In this document: piece after piece, positions 8,868-16,582 of the stretch
How positions within the stretch are numbered: position 1 is the stretch's first letter
Layout of the letters: each line of letters begins with the position of its first letter
Assembly (NCBI GenBank): GCA_002787775.1
Contig: PCUW01000010.1
Span: 62,001 to 126,000 of the forward strand
Source: Bdellovibrionales bacterium CG12_big_fil_rev_8_21_14_0_65_38_15
GTDB lineage: Bacteria; Bdellovibrionota; Bacteriovoracia; Bacteriovoracales; Bacteriovoracaceae
Direction: 5' to 3'
DNA length: 64,000 nt
Program-made: the position numbers and the translations under genes
The notes under the pieces: generated by a model
What the model was told of the DNA's origin: nothing
Database searches by the model: none
Seen by the model: the letters and a program-made list of their open reading frames with translations, nothing else

Positions 8868-9407
8868 ATGAATGAAGAAGATATTCTTAAATTTTGGTTT
8901 GAAGAACTTACGACAAAAGATTGGTACAAAAAAGATTCTAATTTAGATGAATTAATCAAAGGTCGATTTCTTGATACATATCAAAAAGCTTGCAAAGGCG
9001 AGTTGTGGCAGTGGCGTGAAACAGTTGAGGGGCGTCTCGCTGAAATTATTGTTCTCGATCAGTTTTCAAGAAATATGTTTCGAGATCAAGCTTGTGCTTT
9101 TAAGTTTGATTTCCTTGCAGTCGCTTTATCTCAAGAGGCATGTCGTCAGCCAAAACTTCATGAAATTGAAGTCTCTAAAAGAGCGTTTGCTTTTATGCCC
9201 CTCATGCATAGTGAGTCTGCTAAAGTTCACGAACTAGCTGTTAAAATGTTCTCTGCTAAGGGATTGGAAAAGAGTTTAGAGTTTGAGCTAAAACATAAAG
9301 CTATTATTGATAAATTTGGAAGATATCCTCACCGTAATGAAATCTTGGGCCGAAAGTCTTCTTTAGACGAGATTGAGTTTTTAAAAACTCCAGGGTCCAC
9401 CTTTTAA
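8868..9407 (+). CDS. DUF924 family protein
   Basis: A 179-residue helical soluble protein. The opening ILKFWFEEL..DWYKKD, the central LAEIIVLDQFSRNMFRDQACAF and the closing KFGRYPHRNEILGR are the conserved elements of DUF924, a TPR-like all-helical family. The molecular function is not established to my knowledge. It lies 11 bases after the MAPEG gene and is the last gene of the operon, ending 5 bases from a convergent gene. DUF924 genes occur widely, so its membership of the pathway is less certain than that of the first four genes. Confidence 0.85.
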   Translation: MNEEDILKFWFEELTTKDWYKKDSNLDELIKGRFLDTYQKACKGELWQWRETVEGRLAEIIVLDQFSRNMFRDQACAFKFDFLAVALSQEACRQPKLHEIEVSKRAFAFMPLMHSESAKVHELAVKMFSAKGLEKSLEFELKHKAIIDKFGRYPHRNEILGRKSSLDEIEFLKTPGSTF

Positions 9408-9412
9408 TAATA

Positions 9413-9769
9413 TCATTTTGCCAGTTCGTTAAAAGCATCCATTTGCCTTGTCACATATTCATTCTCTTCTAAGACACCCTCGTCAATCAATTTGTGTTTC
9501 AATTGTCGACTAAATCCGCAAAACCTAAATTTAGCTTTTTTTTCTTTAATAATGTTTTTAAAATTAATTAGAATGAGGATGATTGATTCATCGGTTGTAT
9601 CTGTGTTGTTAAAATCTATTAAGTATTTTTTACTTTTTTCTTTTGATAGCTTTTCTAAGATTTCAGTCATCGCACCCAAGCTTTTTACTGAAGCAATTCC
9701 ATAAATAGTAAGAATGCAAATACCTCTGTATGCACCAAAAAAATACTTCAGATTTTCAATATTGGTCAT
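9413..9769 (-). CDS. STAS-like domain protein
   Basis: A 118-residue single-domain protein. The pattern ICILTIYGIASVKSLGAMTEIL, then KYLIDFNNTDTTDESIILILINF, then KAKFRFCGFSRQLKHKLIDEG follows the beta-alpha order of STAS (anti-anti-sigma) domains, with the Ser/Thr-rich loop near residue 57 where regulatory phosphorylation usually occurs. No partner kinase or sigma factor is nearby. It diverges from the PAS-LuxR gene across about 240 AT-rich bases. Confidence 0.6.
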   Translation of the reverse strand: MTNIENLKYFFGAYRGICILTIYGIASVKSLGAMTEILEKLSKEKSKKYLIDFNNTDTTDESIILILINFKNIIKEKKAKFRFCGFSRQLKHKLIDEGVLEENEYVTRQMDAFNELAK

Positions 9770-10011
9770 TTTAGACTCAGATGAAAATAGGGGTAACCCT
9801 GGGGTATTTTAAGTAGTAAATGCTAATCTTTACTAACATTGTATCTATTGTTCTCTTTTTATTAACAATACTGTTCTATTTCTTCTGCCATTTGTTTGTT
9901 TTTTGTAAAATTATTATGCCTTAATTGTTTATAGTCTAATTGTTGTCTATACTAGTTTCAAGGATGAATTTTTCAGTGCTTTAGAGCTAACCCTTTCTTT
10001 ATGGATTATTG

Positions 10012-10824
10012 ATGTATTCAAACTTAGGTCATTTCCTTAAAAACCTTGAAAGCATTATTTATGTTGCTGAGCTTGATAATGGTTTTTGGTTTTCTGAGTG
10101 TGATGGTGCTTCCTTAGAATCTTTGACTGGATTTAATCAAGAAGACTTCCTTTGTCGAAATATTAATCTCTTCGATCTTGTTCATGATTTAGACAAAACA
10201 GTTGTTAGTTCTATATTAAATAATCTCAAACAGTTGCCTTGTGAGGTTTCTCATCAATATCGTCTTGTTCGAAAGGATCGCTCTGTTGTTTGGGTGCAAG
10301 ATACAAAAATGATAGTCGTTAAAGGGAAAAAGATTATTGCCAAAGGTATTATTGTAAATATTAATGAGCAAAAAAAAATTGAAAATGAAAACAATGACCT
10401 CTATTCTACTTTGATAACAAGAAATACTGAATTGCAAGAAGCTATTAGTTCAATTTCTAATCTCAATACAATGATGAAAGCTAATTTTAAGTTATTTGAA
10501 GAGACTGTACTTCTCAAAATTTCTAGAAATTTAATTCCCAAAATAAGAGAATTGCAAAATGCACAAAATAAAAGTTTAGTTGATGATATTGTGACCTCTC
10601 TTTCTGATATATTTCAGATGAATGATGAAGAAAGCTATCTGGATGCCTTATCTAAAAGAGAAACGGAGATCGCTATTTCAGTTAAGATGGGATTAACTCA
10701 TAAAGAAATTGCTGATGATTTTAATATAAGTATTGATACAGTTAAAACACACGTGAAAAATATTAAAAGAAAACTCAATATTTCCAAAGAAGAGTCGCTC
10801 TATTCAAGGTTAACCCTTAAATAG
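10012..10824 (+). CDS. PAS-domain LuxR-type transcriptional regulator
   Basis: A 270-residue regulator. Residues about 10-115 form a PAS domain (GASLESLTGFNQEDF, then YRLVRKDRSVVWVQDTKM and a closing IVVNINEQKKIENE linker). Residues about 120-195 are helical, probably a coiled-coil dimeriser. Residues about 207-265 are a LuxR/GerE helix-turn-helix (LSKRETEIAISVKMGLTHKEIADDF, then TVKTHVKNIKRKLNI). It probably senses a small ligand or redox state through PAS and activates transcription. A TTG is possible at 10009, but ATG 10012 has GGA 6 bases upstream. There is no receiver domain, so this is not a two-component response regulator. Confidence 0.85.
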   Translation: MYSNLGHFLKNLESIIYVAELDNGFWFSECDGASLESLTGFNQEDFLCRNINLFDLVHDLDKTVVSSILNNLKQLPCEVSHQYRLVRKDRSVVWVQDTKMIVVKGKKIIAKGIIVNINEQKKIENENNDLYSTLITRNTELQEAISSISNLNTMMKANFKLFEETVLLKISRNLIPKIRELQNAQNKSLVDDIVTSLSDIFQMNDEESYLDALSKRETEIAISVKMGLTHKEIADDFNISIDTVKTHVKNIKRKLNISKEESLYSRLTLK

Positions 10825-10920
10825 ATTCTAACACTACAAAATTAAATGTCTTTTATTTCATCTTTTCTTTGTCTAGTATTTGTTGTTTTGATTTAACTCG
10901 ATCAAGCCGATAATTAAGCT

Positions 10921-11104
10921 ATGACAAATAATTTTAAGAATTTTCATAAAAAACTGTCTTAATGAGACACCACAAGATGAATTGATTTATAAATGGCTTG
11001 AATCAACCAGCAGTTACCTTGAACATATTCTCTCAAATACAATCATCTCCTTAGCTAGGATGGAAGGAATGATAGATCATGAAAATATTACAGAAGATGA
11101 ATAG
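10921..11104 (+). pseudogene. Possible small frameshifted gene
   Basis: ATG 10921 opens MTNNFKNFHKKLS and stops at once. Past the six-A run at 10948-10953, the +1 frame reads CLNETPQDELIYKWLESTSS and continues through LARMEGMIDHENITEDE to TAG 11102-11104. The joined product would be about 60 residues. The second part looks coding (acidic/amphipathic helix) but has no good start of its own. This may be a decayed gene, a programmed slip or an error in the A run. No family recognised. Confidence 0.3.
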
Positions 11105-11115
11105 ATTTCTTTGAT

Positions 11116-11394
11116 TTAGAATTTTAAAGAATGTTCAATTCCACTTAACATTGTTTTATCTAAATAAATTAATGTAGTTCCAGGATTTGTATAGATATTA
11201 TAATTGAATGGTATGTTTTTTGTAATTTCTTTAAGTCCTACAATCTCTCCGCTTTGAATTTCAATTCTCTGTCCTTTTCTCTTGAAGAGAGTTAAACTAC
11301 CAGAAGCTATATAGTATGCGGCATAAGGAATCATTCCTTTGAAGTGGATACAGATTTCTTTTGTGAAATACTTCTCTTGTAACATAGGTCCCAC
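11116..11394 (-). CDS. Cyclic-nucleotide-binding-like small protein
   Basis: A 92-residue protein resembling the beta-barrel of a CRP/FNR effector domain (IASGSLTLFKRKGQRIEIQSGEIVGLKE) without a DNA-binding domain. It begins with GTG immediately after the TAA of the SafE-like gene; an ATG three codons later is an alternative. It is the last gene of the cbb3 operon. It could be a small sensor, an adaptor, or what remains of a larger regulator. The family assignment rests on the barrel pattern only. Confidence 0.55.
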   Translation of the reverse strand: MGPMLQEKYFTKEICIHFKGMIPYAAYYIASGSLTLFKRKGQRIEIQSGEIVGLKEITKNIPFNYNIYTNPGTTLIYLDKTMLSGIEHSLKF

Positions 11395-12108
11395 TTAATG
11401 ACAGGATTGATGTATTTCTTGATGATCTTGATGTTTTAAAGAAAAATGTTTAGTCGCTCTATGACCGATTGTTGTAAGTCCTATTAAGACAAGGCAGACG
11501 GCATAGATTTTTGGTCTTTTTAAGCGAAAAGGTTTAAGAATTTTTTGAATAAAACCTGGTGCAAACACCATGGCGGGAAGTGTTCCTAACCAAAAAAAGA
11601 ACATTCCAATCAGTGCACTTAGGGGAGCTTGCGTTGCCATGGTCCCTAAAACAATGCCGTATAACAGGCCACATGGTAATAGAATAGAAAGCATCCCCAC
11701 GATATAAGATTTCGACTTATGCTTATTGTTGAGGACAAGTTTTCTCCAAAGCTTTTGGTATGTTCGATTAAGAAGTGTAGGGTTTTTCTTATATTCAGAA
11801 TGGCCTATAAAACTCTTGAAACCCCAATAGATAAAAATGAATCCTATGATAACTGATGGAAGGATAGTGAGTACCGTGCTTTGCGATTTTATGTTTAGTA
11901 ATTTGCCGAGTGTTCCACCGAGGAGACCAAGAAATAGATAGCTTACAAGTCGTCCGATTTGATAAGCGAAAATATCATTTTTATTATGACAGCTAGCCGT
12001 TACTAAGCCACCACACATACCAACGCAGTGAAGACTTCCTGTTAAGCCCGCGACAAGCGCGATCCAAGGTACGAGAGTTTGTACTTCATCAATCCATAGG
12101 TCCAACAA
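11395..12108 (-). CDS. SafE/DsbD-like cytochrome-oxidase-associated membrane protein
   Basis: About 237 residues and six membrane helices, with the sulfite exporter TauE/SafE (COG2836, DsbD-like) signature TGSLHCVGMCGG near the N terminus and GMLSILLPCGLLYGIVLG in the second repeat. Members of this family often sit in cbb3 oxidase operons and are thought to move copper or reductant for oxidase assembly, though the name says sulfite export. The frame is open to 12132, but AGGAGG lies 6 bases before TTG 12108, which I take as the start, overlapping ccoG by 20 bases. No ccoH is visible in the operon. Confidence 0.8.
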   Translation of the reverse strand: MLDLWIDEVQTLVPWIALVAGLTGSLHCVGMCGGLVTASCHNKNDIFAYQIGRLVSYLFLGLLGGTLGKLLNIKSQSTVLTILPSVIIGFIFIYWGFKSFIGHSEYKKNPTLLNRTYQKLWRKLVLNNKHKSKSYIVGMLSILLPCGLLYGIVLGTMATQAPLSALIGMFFFWLGTLPAMVFAPGFIQKILKPFRLKRPKIYAVCLVLIGLTTIGHRATKHFSLKHQDHQEIHQSCH

Positions 12109-13480
12109 GTGTGACCTCCTTTGTACTAACAATATTTCCTGTTCTTGTGTCTTTAAGGTTTAGTTTCACTGCTATGGTTCCAGACTTTAAAATATTTGAA
12201 TTAAATTTAAAGAATATAAAAATTTTCTTCTCTGCTTTGTTAAGCATAATTGGATTTTCAGATGTTTGAATACCTATAGATTCCCTTAACTGTGGATTGC
12301 TTAATTCAATTGTTACTGGGTAGTGTTCACTTCCTTGATGTTTAATTTTCAAGGTGAATTTATTTGTTATTGTACTTTCTGAGGCTAAAAATGGTGCTCC
12401 AATTCCTCTTAGGAATATGAGCTGAGGTTTGGTGCTGGCATTTAGATAGTAAATAAAGGCTGCAACAAAGATAAATGAAATTGTAATGTAGAAGTATGGG
12501 CGAATATTTTTCTTTTTGGCTTCATTTTTTAATTCAATTTCGTTTGTATATCTAATTAATCCCGTGGGTTTTTTTAGCCTTTTCATGATGGAGTCGCAGG
12601 CATCGATACATTGTGTACAAGCAATGCATTCCATCTGGGTTCCACGTCTTATATCAATTCCTGTTGGGCAAACCTTTACGCATTGATAACAGGTAACGCA
12701 ATCGCCTTGTTTTTCATTGGATACGCCTTTTCTTGGTTCGCCGCGGTTATAATCGTAGGCGACAACTTTAGAATTTTCATCCATCATTACAGATTGAATA
12801 CGTCCATAGGGACAAGCAATAATGCAAAACTGTTCTCTAAACCAGCCAAAGTCTAATAAAAATATCGTACTTAGAATCATAACGGCAATGAAAACACCGT
12901 AGTGCTCCGTTGGAGCTTGAGTCGTCATTAGAAATAGCTCTCTCGGGCCTACAAAGTAGCCTACAAATGTATGCGCGATATGCAGTGATACAAGTGTGAA
13001 TAGTATCCACTTGGTGACTCGTTTTAAAACTTTTGTAATACTCCAAGGAGCTTGCTCTAGTGCTAGTCTGGCTCTTGCCTTGCCTTCAATTAAGGCTTCA
13101 ATTTTTAAAAAAATAGACTGAATGAAAACTGTTTGTGGACAGCCCCAACCACACCAAACCCTGCCAAAAACGCTTGTCATAAAGGCAATAAAAAATAACC
13201 CTGATATAAAAATAAGAAATATCAGAATTGGTTCAACACCATAGAGCGTTTGACCAAAAAAAGAGAATTCTCTTTTGGCAATATTAAGCATCAGAGCTGG
13301 CTTCTCGTTTATATAAATCCAAGGCAAGACAAGATAGAAGAATATCAATGCCCAATAGACCTTGGTTCTTCTATCTTTCCATTTACCTTTAACATCTTCT
13401 GGATAGATGTAGACGCGATTACCATGTTCATCGGTTGTCGCTAGTCTTTCAGGATCTAAGTCAAAACGATTTTTACTCAC
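12089..13480 (-). CDS. ccoG: Cytochrome c oxidase accessory protein CcoG (FixG/RdxA)
   Basis: A 463-residue polyferredoxin-like membrane protein needed for cbb3 oxidase assembly, proposed to reduce copper for the CcoN active site. It has five membrane helices, two [4Fe-4S] cluster motifs (CVTCYQCVKVCPTGIDIR and CIACTQCIDACDSIM), an additional GWGCPQTVF cysteine in the membrane part, and a C-terminal Ig-like FixG domain (about 360-460). The start is GTG preceded by AAGGAG, overlapping ccoP by 8 bases. The order after ccoP is the usual one. Confidence 0.95.
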   Translation of the reverse strand: MSKNRFDLDPERLATTDEHGNRVYIYPEDVKGKWKDRRTKVYWALIFFYLVLPWIYINEKPALMLNIAKREFSFFGQTLYGVEPILIFLIFISGLFFIAFMTSVFGRVWCGWGCPQTVFIQSIFLKIEALIEGKARARLALEQAPWSITKVLKRVTKWILFTLVSLHIAHTFVGYFVGPRELFLMTTQAPTEHYGVFIAVMILSTIFLLDFGWFREQFCIIACPYGRIQSVMMDENSKVVAYDYNRGEPRKGVSNEKQGDCVTCYQCVKVCPTGIDIRRGTQMECIACTQCIDACDSIMKRLKKPTGLIRYTNEIELKNEAKKKNIRPYFYITISFIFVAAFIYYLNASTKPQLIFLRGIGAPFLASESTITNKFTLKIKHQGSEHYPVTIELSNPQLRESIGIQTSENPIMLNKAEKKIFIFFKFNSNILKSGTIAVKLNLKDTRTGNIVSTKEVTLVGPMD

Positions 13481-14069
13481 TTATCTTTTCTCCTTGAGGC
13501 TCTTTGCCTTCTGGATGAAAAGTATTCTTAAGTGAATTGACGTAGACTAGTGCTTGATAGATTTCTTCTGAAGATAAAACTTCTCCCCATGCAGGCATGC
13601 CATTTTCCTCACTACCGTAATAAACAACTTTATAGTTAGTTTCAGGAGTACCCTGTGAAACGAGCCAGTAATCATCTGTTAGGTTTGGCCCTACATCACC
13701 ACGGCCATTTTCTGCATGACATTGTAGACAGTTATCAGTAAATACCGCCAGTGCTTGCTCCATATTTTCTGGCTTATTAAACTGCTCAAAGACTTCTGGT
13801 TTATAGGCTTCGGTCAAGAGCTTATATTCAGCCTGAGCTTGCTTTACAACTGTCATTTCTACAGCCAACTCATCTCGTAGAGTTTTTCCACCTAAAAAGG
13901 AGTAGTAGGCCCAATAGCAAATTCCAAAAATTATTCCTGCGTAGAACATTGCGTTCCACCAACTCGGCAAAGGGTGATTTAGCTCTTGGATTCCATCATA
14001 GTTATGATCAAGTAAAAGATGTTTTTCATCTTCTTCAATTTGTAATTTATTTTTGTTGTCACTGCTCAT
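13473..14069 (-). CDS. ccoP: cbb3 oxidase subunit CcoP, monohaem form
   Basis: A 198-residue membrane-anchored cytochrome c. The N-terminal HNYDGIQELNHPLPSWW and the helix at about 40-59 are diagnostic of CcoP. Only one haem c motif is present (CLQCH, Cys114-His118) with Met158 in GMPAW as likely axial ligand; the classical proteobacterial CcoP has two CXXCH motifs and is about 290-300 residues. The region between the helix and the single haem is helical and charged. It overlaps ccoQ by 4 bases and ccoG by 8. Confidence 0.92.
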   Translation of the reverse strand: MSSDNKNKLQIEEDEKHLLLDHNYDGIQELNHPLPSWWNAMFYAGIIFGICYWAYYSFLGGKTLRDELAVEMTVVKQAQAEYKLLTEAYKPEVFEQFNKPENMEQALAVFTDNCLQCHAENGRGDVGPNLTDDYWLVSQGTPETNYKVVYYGSEENGMPAWGEVLSSEEIYQALVYVNSLKNTFHPEGKEPQGEKISE

Positions 14070-14251
14070 AAACTCGACTCCGAATTTTTAAGACTATCAT
14101 CTAAAGGAATTAATGCTGCTTTATTGTAATAATCTTTATTACTTTTTTTATAGGTATAAAAAGCATAGGCACAAAAACAAACTGTGAAAATGATAAGACC
14201 TGTTAGAGGAAGCCAGGTTATATTAAAATTCATTAAGGCTGACTGTTTCAT
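14066..14251 (-). CDS. ccoQ: cbb3 oxidase small subunit CcoQ
   Basis: A 61-residue protein with one membrane helix (about 13-32) followed by the short charged [11 protein letters not shown] tail typical of CcoQ/FixQ, which stabilises the oxidase complex. Identification rests on position between ccoNO and ccoP, size and topology rather than on a strong motif. It overlaps both neighbours by 4 bases, so translation is coupled. Confidence 0.8.
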   Translation of the reverse strand: MKQSALMNFNITWLPLTGLIIFTVCFCAYAFYTYKKSNKDYYNKAALIPLDDSLKNSESSL

Positions 14252-16413
14252 TCATCCTCCTCTAATGGCTCTTCGATTGAACCATAGTCAATGCCGATTC
14301 TTTGAATATATGCAATTAAAGCGATGACTTCTTTGTTTTGCATCTCTGGCGAAATGCTTCCAGTTTTAGAAAGGTCTTCAGTTATTTCCTGTGCCTGAAG
14401 TTTCGCATCTTTAATACCTGAGTCAATTTCCTCTTTAGAATAAGGGACTCCCAGCATTTTCATGACAGACATTTTTTTAGGTATTGAATTAAAGTCAATT
14501 TTGTTTTCAAAAAGCCAGCTGTATCTAGGCATGATTGAACCTGCCGTAACCTCTTGTGGTTTTGCAAAATGGCGATAATGCCAAAGGTTTGAATATTTAC
14601 CTCCAACTCTTGCTAGGTCAGGTCCTGTTCTTTTAGAGCCCCATTGGAACGGGTGATCGTAGACAAATTCTGCTGCTTCTGATGCTTTCCCATAGCGTAG
14701 AACTTCATGCGCCATTGGGCGAACTGTTTGTGAGTGGCATAGGTAACAACCTTCACGAACATAAACGTCTCTACCGATCAACTCCAAAGATGAATAAGGT
14801 CTAACTTCATCCATTTTTTCTATATATTGATGTGAAAGAATTGAAGGGACGATTTCAATAGCAGAACCAATTAAAATTGCTATTAATGATAACACCGCAA
14901 ATAGTGTAGGCATTCCTTCAAGCTTTCTGTGTTGACTTGCATCTTTTTCAACAGATGATTCATCTAGTGCATATGCCTCAAATGTTTCGTCTGTAACACC
15001 TTTGCCATTTTTTGCTGTTTTATAAAGGTTGTAGGCCATTAAAAGAAAAGAAAGAAAGACGAGAGTTCCCCCAATGGCGCGAACCCAATACATTGGAACA
15101 ATTCTTACAACGGTTTCAATGAAATTGGGGTAGACGAGTTTACCTGTTTCGTCGATTGCTCTCCACATAAGGGATTGGGTGATACCAGCAACCCACATTG
15201 ATATAATATAAAGAACTAAGCCAATGGTCGCGGCCCAGAATTGGATATTGGCAATTTTTTTAGAATAGATTTCTGCATTCCAGAGTTTTGAAACTAAATA
15301 ATACAAAATCCCGGCCGTGATCATATAGTTCCAGCCAATTGTTCCTGAGTGAACGTGGCCTGGAATCCAGTCGGTAAAGTGTGCAATGGCATTAACAGAT
15401 TTAATTGAAAGAAGTGGTCCTTCGAAGGTCGACATCCCATAGAATGTAAGTGCTGTCGCCATAAAGCGTAGCGTAGGTTCAGTTCTAACTTTATGCCACA
15501 CACCTCTTAGAGTCATTAAGCCATTGATCATTCCACCCCAGCTTGGCATCCATAGTGCGACAGAGAAAGCCATTCCAAGCGTTTGTGCCCATTCTGGAAG
15601 TGTTGAATATAGAAGATGATGTGGTCCTGCCCAAATATAAATAAAGACAAGTGACCAAAAGTGAATAATGGATAAACGATAAGAATAAACCGGACGATTT
15701 GCAGCCTTGGGAATGAAATAATACATCAAGCCTAAAAAAGGAGTTGTGAGAAAAAAGGCAACGGCATTATGTCCATACCACCATTGTACTAAGGCATCTT
15801 GAACACCTGAATACATGGAATAAGACTTAGTTATAGAAACTGGGATAGCTAGACTGTTGACGATGTGTAGAACTGCGACAGTAACGATCGTGGCGATATA
15901 GAACCAGATTGCAACGTAAATATGACGTTCGCGACGTTTGATGATGGTTCCGAAGAAGTTGACAGCAAAAGCAACCCAAATAACTGTAATAAGAATATCA
16001 ATTGGCCACTCAAGTTCAGCATATTCCTTTCCAGAGGTTAATCCTAGTGGGAGAGTAATAGCTGCTAAAACGATAATAAGTTGCCAGCCCCAAAAGTGAA
16101 CTTTTGACAAGAAGTCGTTATAGAGTCTTGCTTTTAGAAGGCGTTGAGTAGAGTAGTAAATACCTGCGAAAATTGCATTTCCACAAAAAGCGAAGATGGC
16201 CGCATTTGTATGTAGTGGTCTAAGTCGACCAAATGTTGTCCAGGGTAAACCTAGGTTTAATCTATATTCTGCCATTTGAAATGCAATTGTAATACCGAGA
16301 AGCATAGCGACAGCTCCCCAAATAACAGTAGCGATAACAAAATACCTTACTATCTTGTCATCATAGGAGAAGGTTTCAAGTTTCCTTCCCAAGGGGTGAA
16401 CGTTAGCGCTCAT
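14248..16413 (-). CDS. ccoNO: Fused cbb3 oxidase catalytic subunit CcoN-CcoO
   Basis: A 721-residue fusion of the two main oxidase subunits. Residues about 1-480 are CcoN, with many membrane helices and the conserved [23 protein letters not shown] and [14 protein letters not shown] histidine segments for haem b, haem b3 and CuB. A linker of about 30 residues and a helix at about 500-520 lead into CcoO, with haem c motif CYLCH (Cys556, Cys559, His560) and the [15 protein letters not shown] and [11 protein letters not shown] signatures. CcoN and CcoO are separate genes in most proteobacteria. AAGGAG lies before ATG 16413, inside the end of ccoS. Confidence 0.95.
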   Translation of the reverse strand: MSANVHPLGRKLETFSYDDKIVRYFVIATVIWGAVAMLLGITIAFQMAEYRLNLGLPWTTFGRLRPLHTNAAIFAFCGNAIFAGIYYSTQRLLKARLYNDFLSKVHFWGWQLIIVLAAITLPLGLTSGKEYAELEWPIDILITVIWVAFAVNFFGTIIKRRERHIYVAIWFYIATIVTVAVLHIVNSLAIPVSITKSYSMYSGVQDALVQWWYGHNAVAFFLTTPFLGLMYYFIPKAANRPVYSYRLSIIHFWSLVFIYIWAGPHHLLYSTLPEWAQTLGMAFSVALWMPSWGGMINGLMTLRGVWHKVRTEPTLRFMATALTFYGMSTFEGPLLSIKSVNAIAHFTDWIPGHVHSGTIGWNYMITAGILYYLVSKLWNAEIYSKKIANIQFWAATIGLVLYIISMWVAGITQSLMWRAIDETGKLVYPNFIETVVRIVPMYWVRAIGGTLVFLSFLLMAYNLYKTAKNGKGVTDETFEAYALDESSVEKDASQHRKLEGMPTLFAVLSLIAILIGSAIEIVPSILSHQYIEKMDEVRPYSSLELIGRDVYVREGCYLCHSQTVRPMAHEVLRYGKASEAAEFVYDHPFQWGSKRTGPDLARVGGKYSNLWHYRHFAKPQEVTAGSIMPRYSWLFENKIDFNSIPKKMSVMKMLGVPYSKEEIDSGIKDAKLQAQEITEDLSKTGSISPEMQNKEVIALIAYIQRIGIDYGSIEEPLEEDE

Positions 16414-16582
16414 TAGTTTTCTCCTTCTTTGCTAAAGCAGCATATTTATCTTCTAAAAGCATTTTATATTTTGGTGTTTCAAGGTCATCGTATTGACCGT
16501 TATAGGTCATCCAAATAAAGCCCCCAATGAATAGGGCTCCAAGCAAAATCGCAAGTGGAATAAGAATGACTATGACTTCCAT
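16403..16582 (-). CDS. ccoS: cbb3 oxidase maturation protein CcoS
   Basis: A 59-residue protein beginning [20 protein letters not shown] with one membrane helix, then [20 protein letters not shown]; the GQYDDLETP stretch is the CcoS signature. CcoS is needed for insertion of redox cofactors into CcoN. It overlaps ccoI by 13 bases and ccoNO by 11. Confidence 0.93.
   Translation of the reverse strand: MEVIVILIPLAILLGALFIGGFIWMTYNGQYDDLETPKYKMLLEDKYAALAKKEKTNER

Noticed and set aside
9781-9812. AAAATA/TATTTT arms around a GGGGTAACCC stretch
   Set aside because: Arms are only 6 bases and the centre does not pair well, so it is not convincing as a site.
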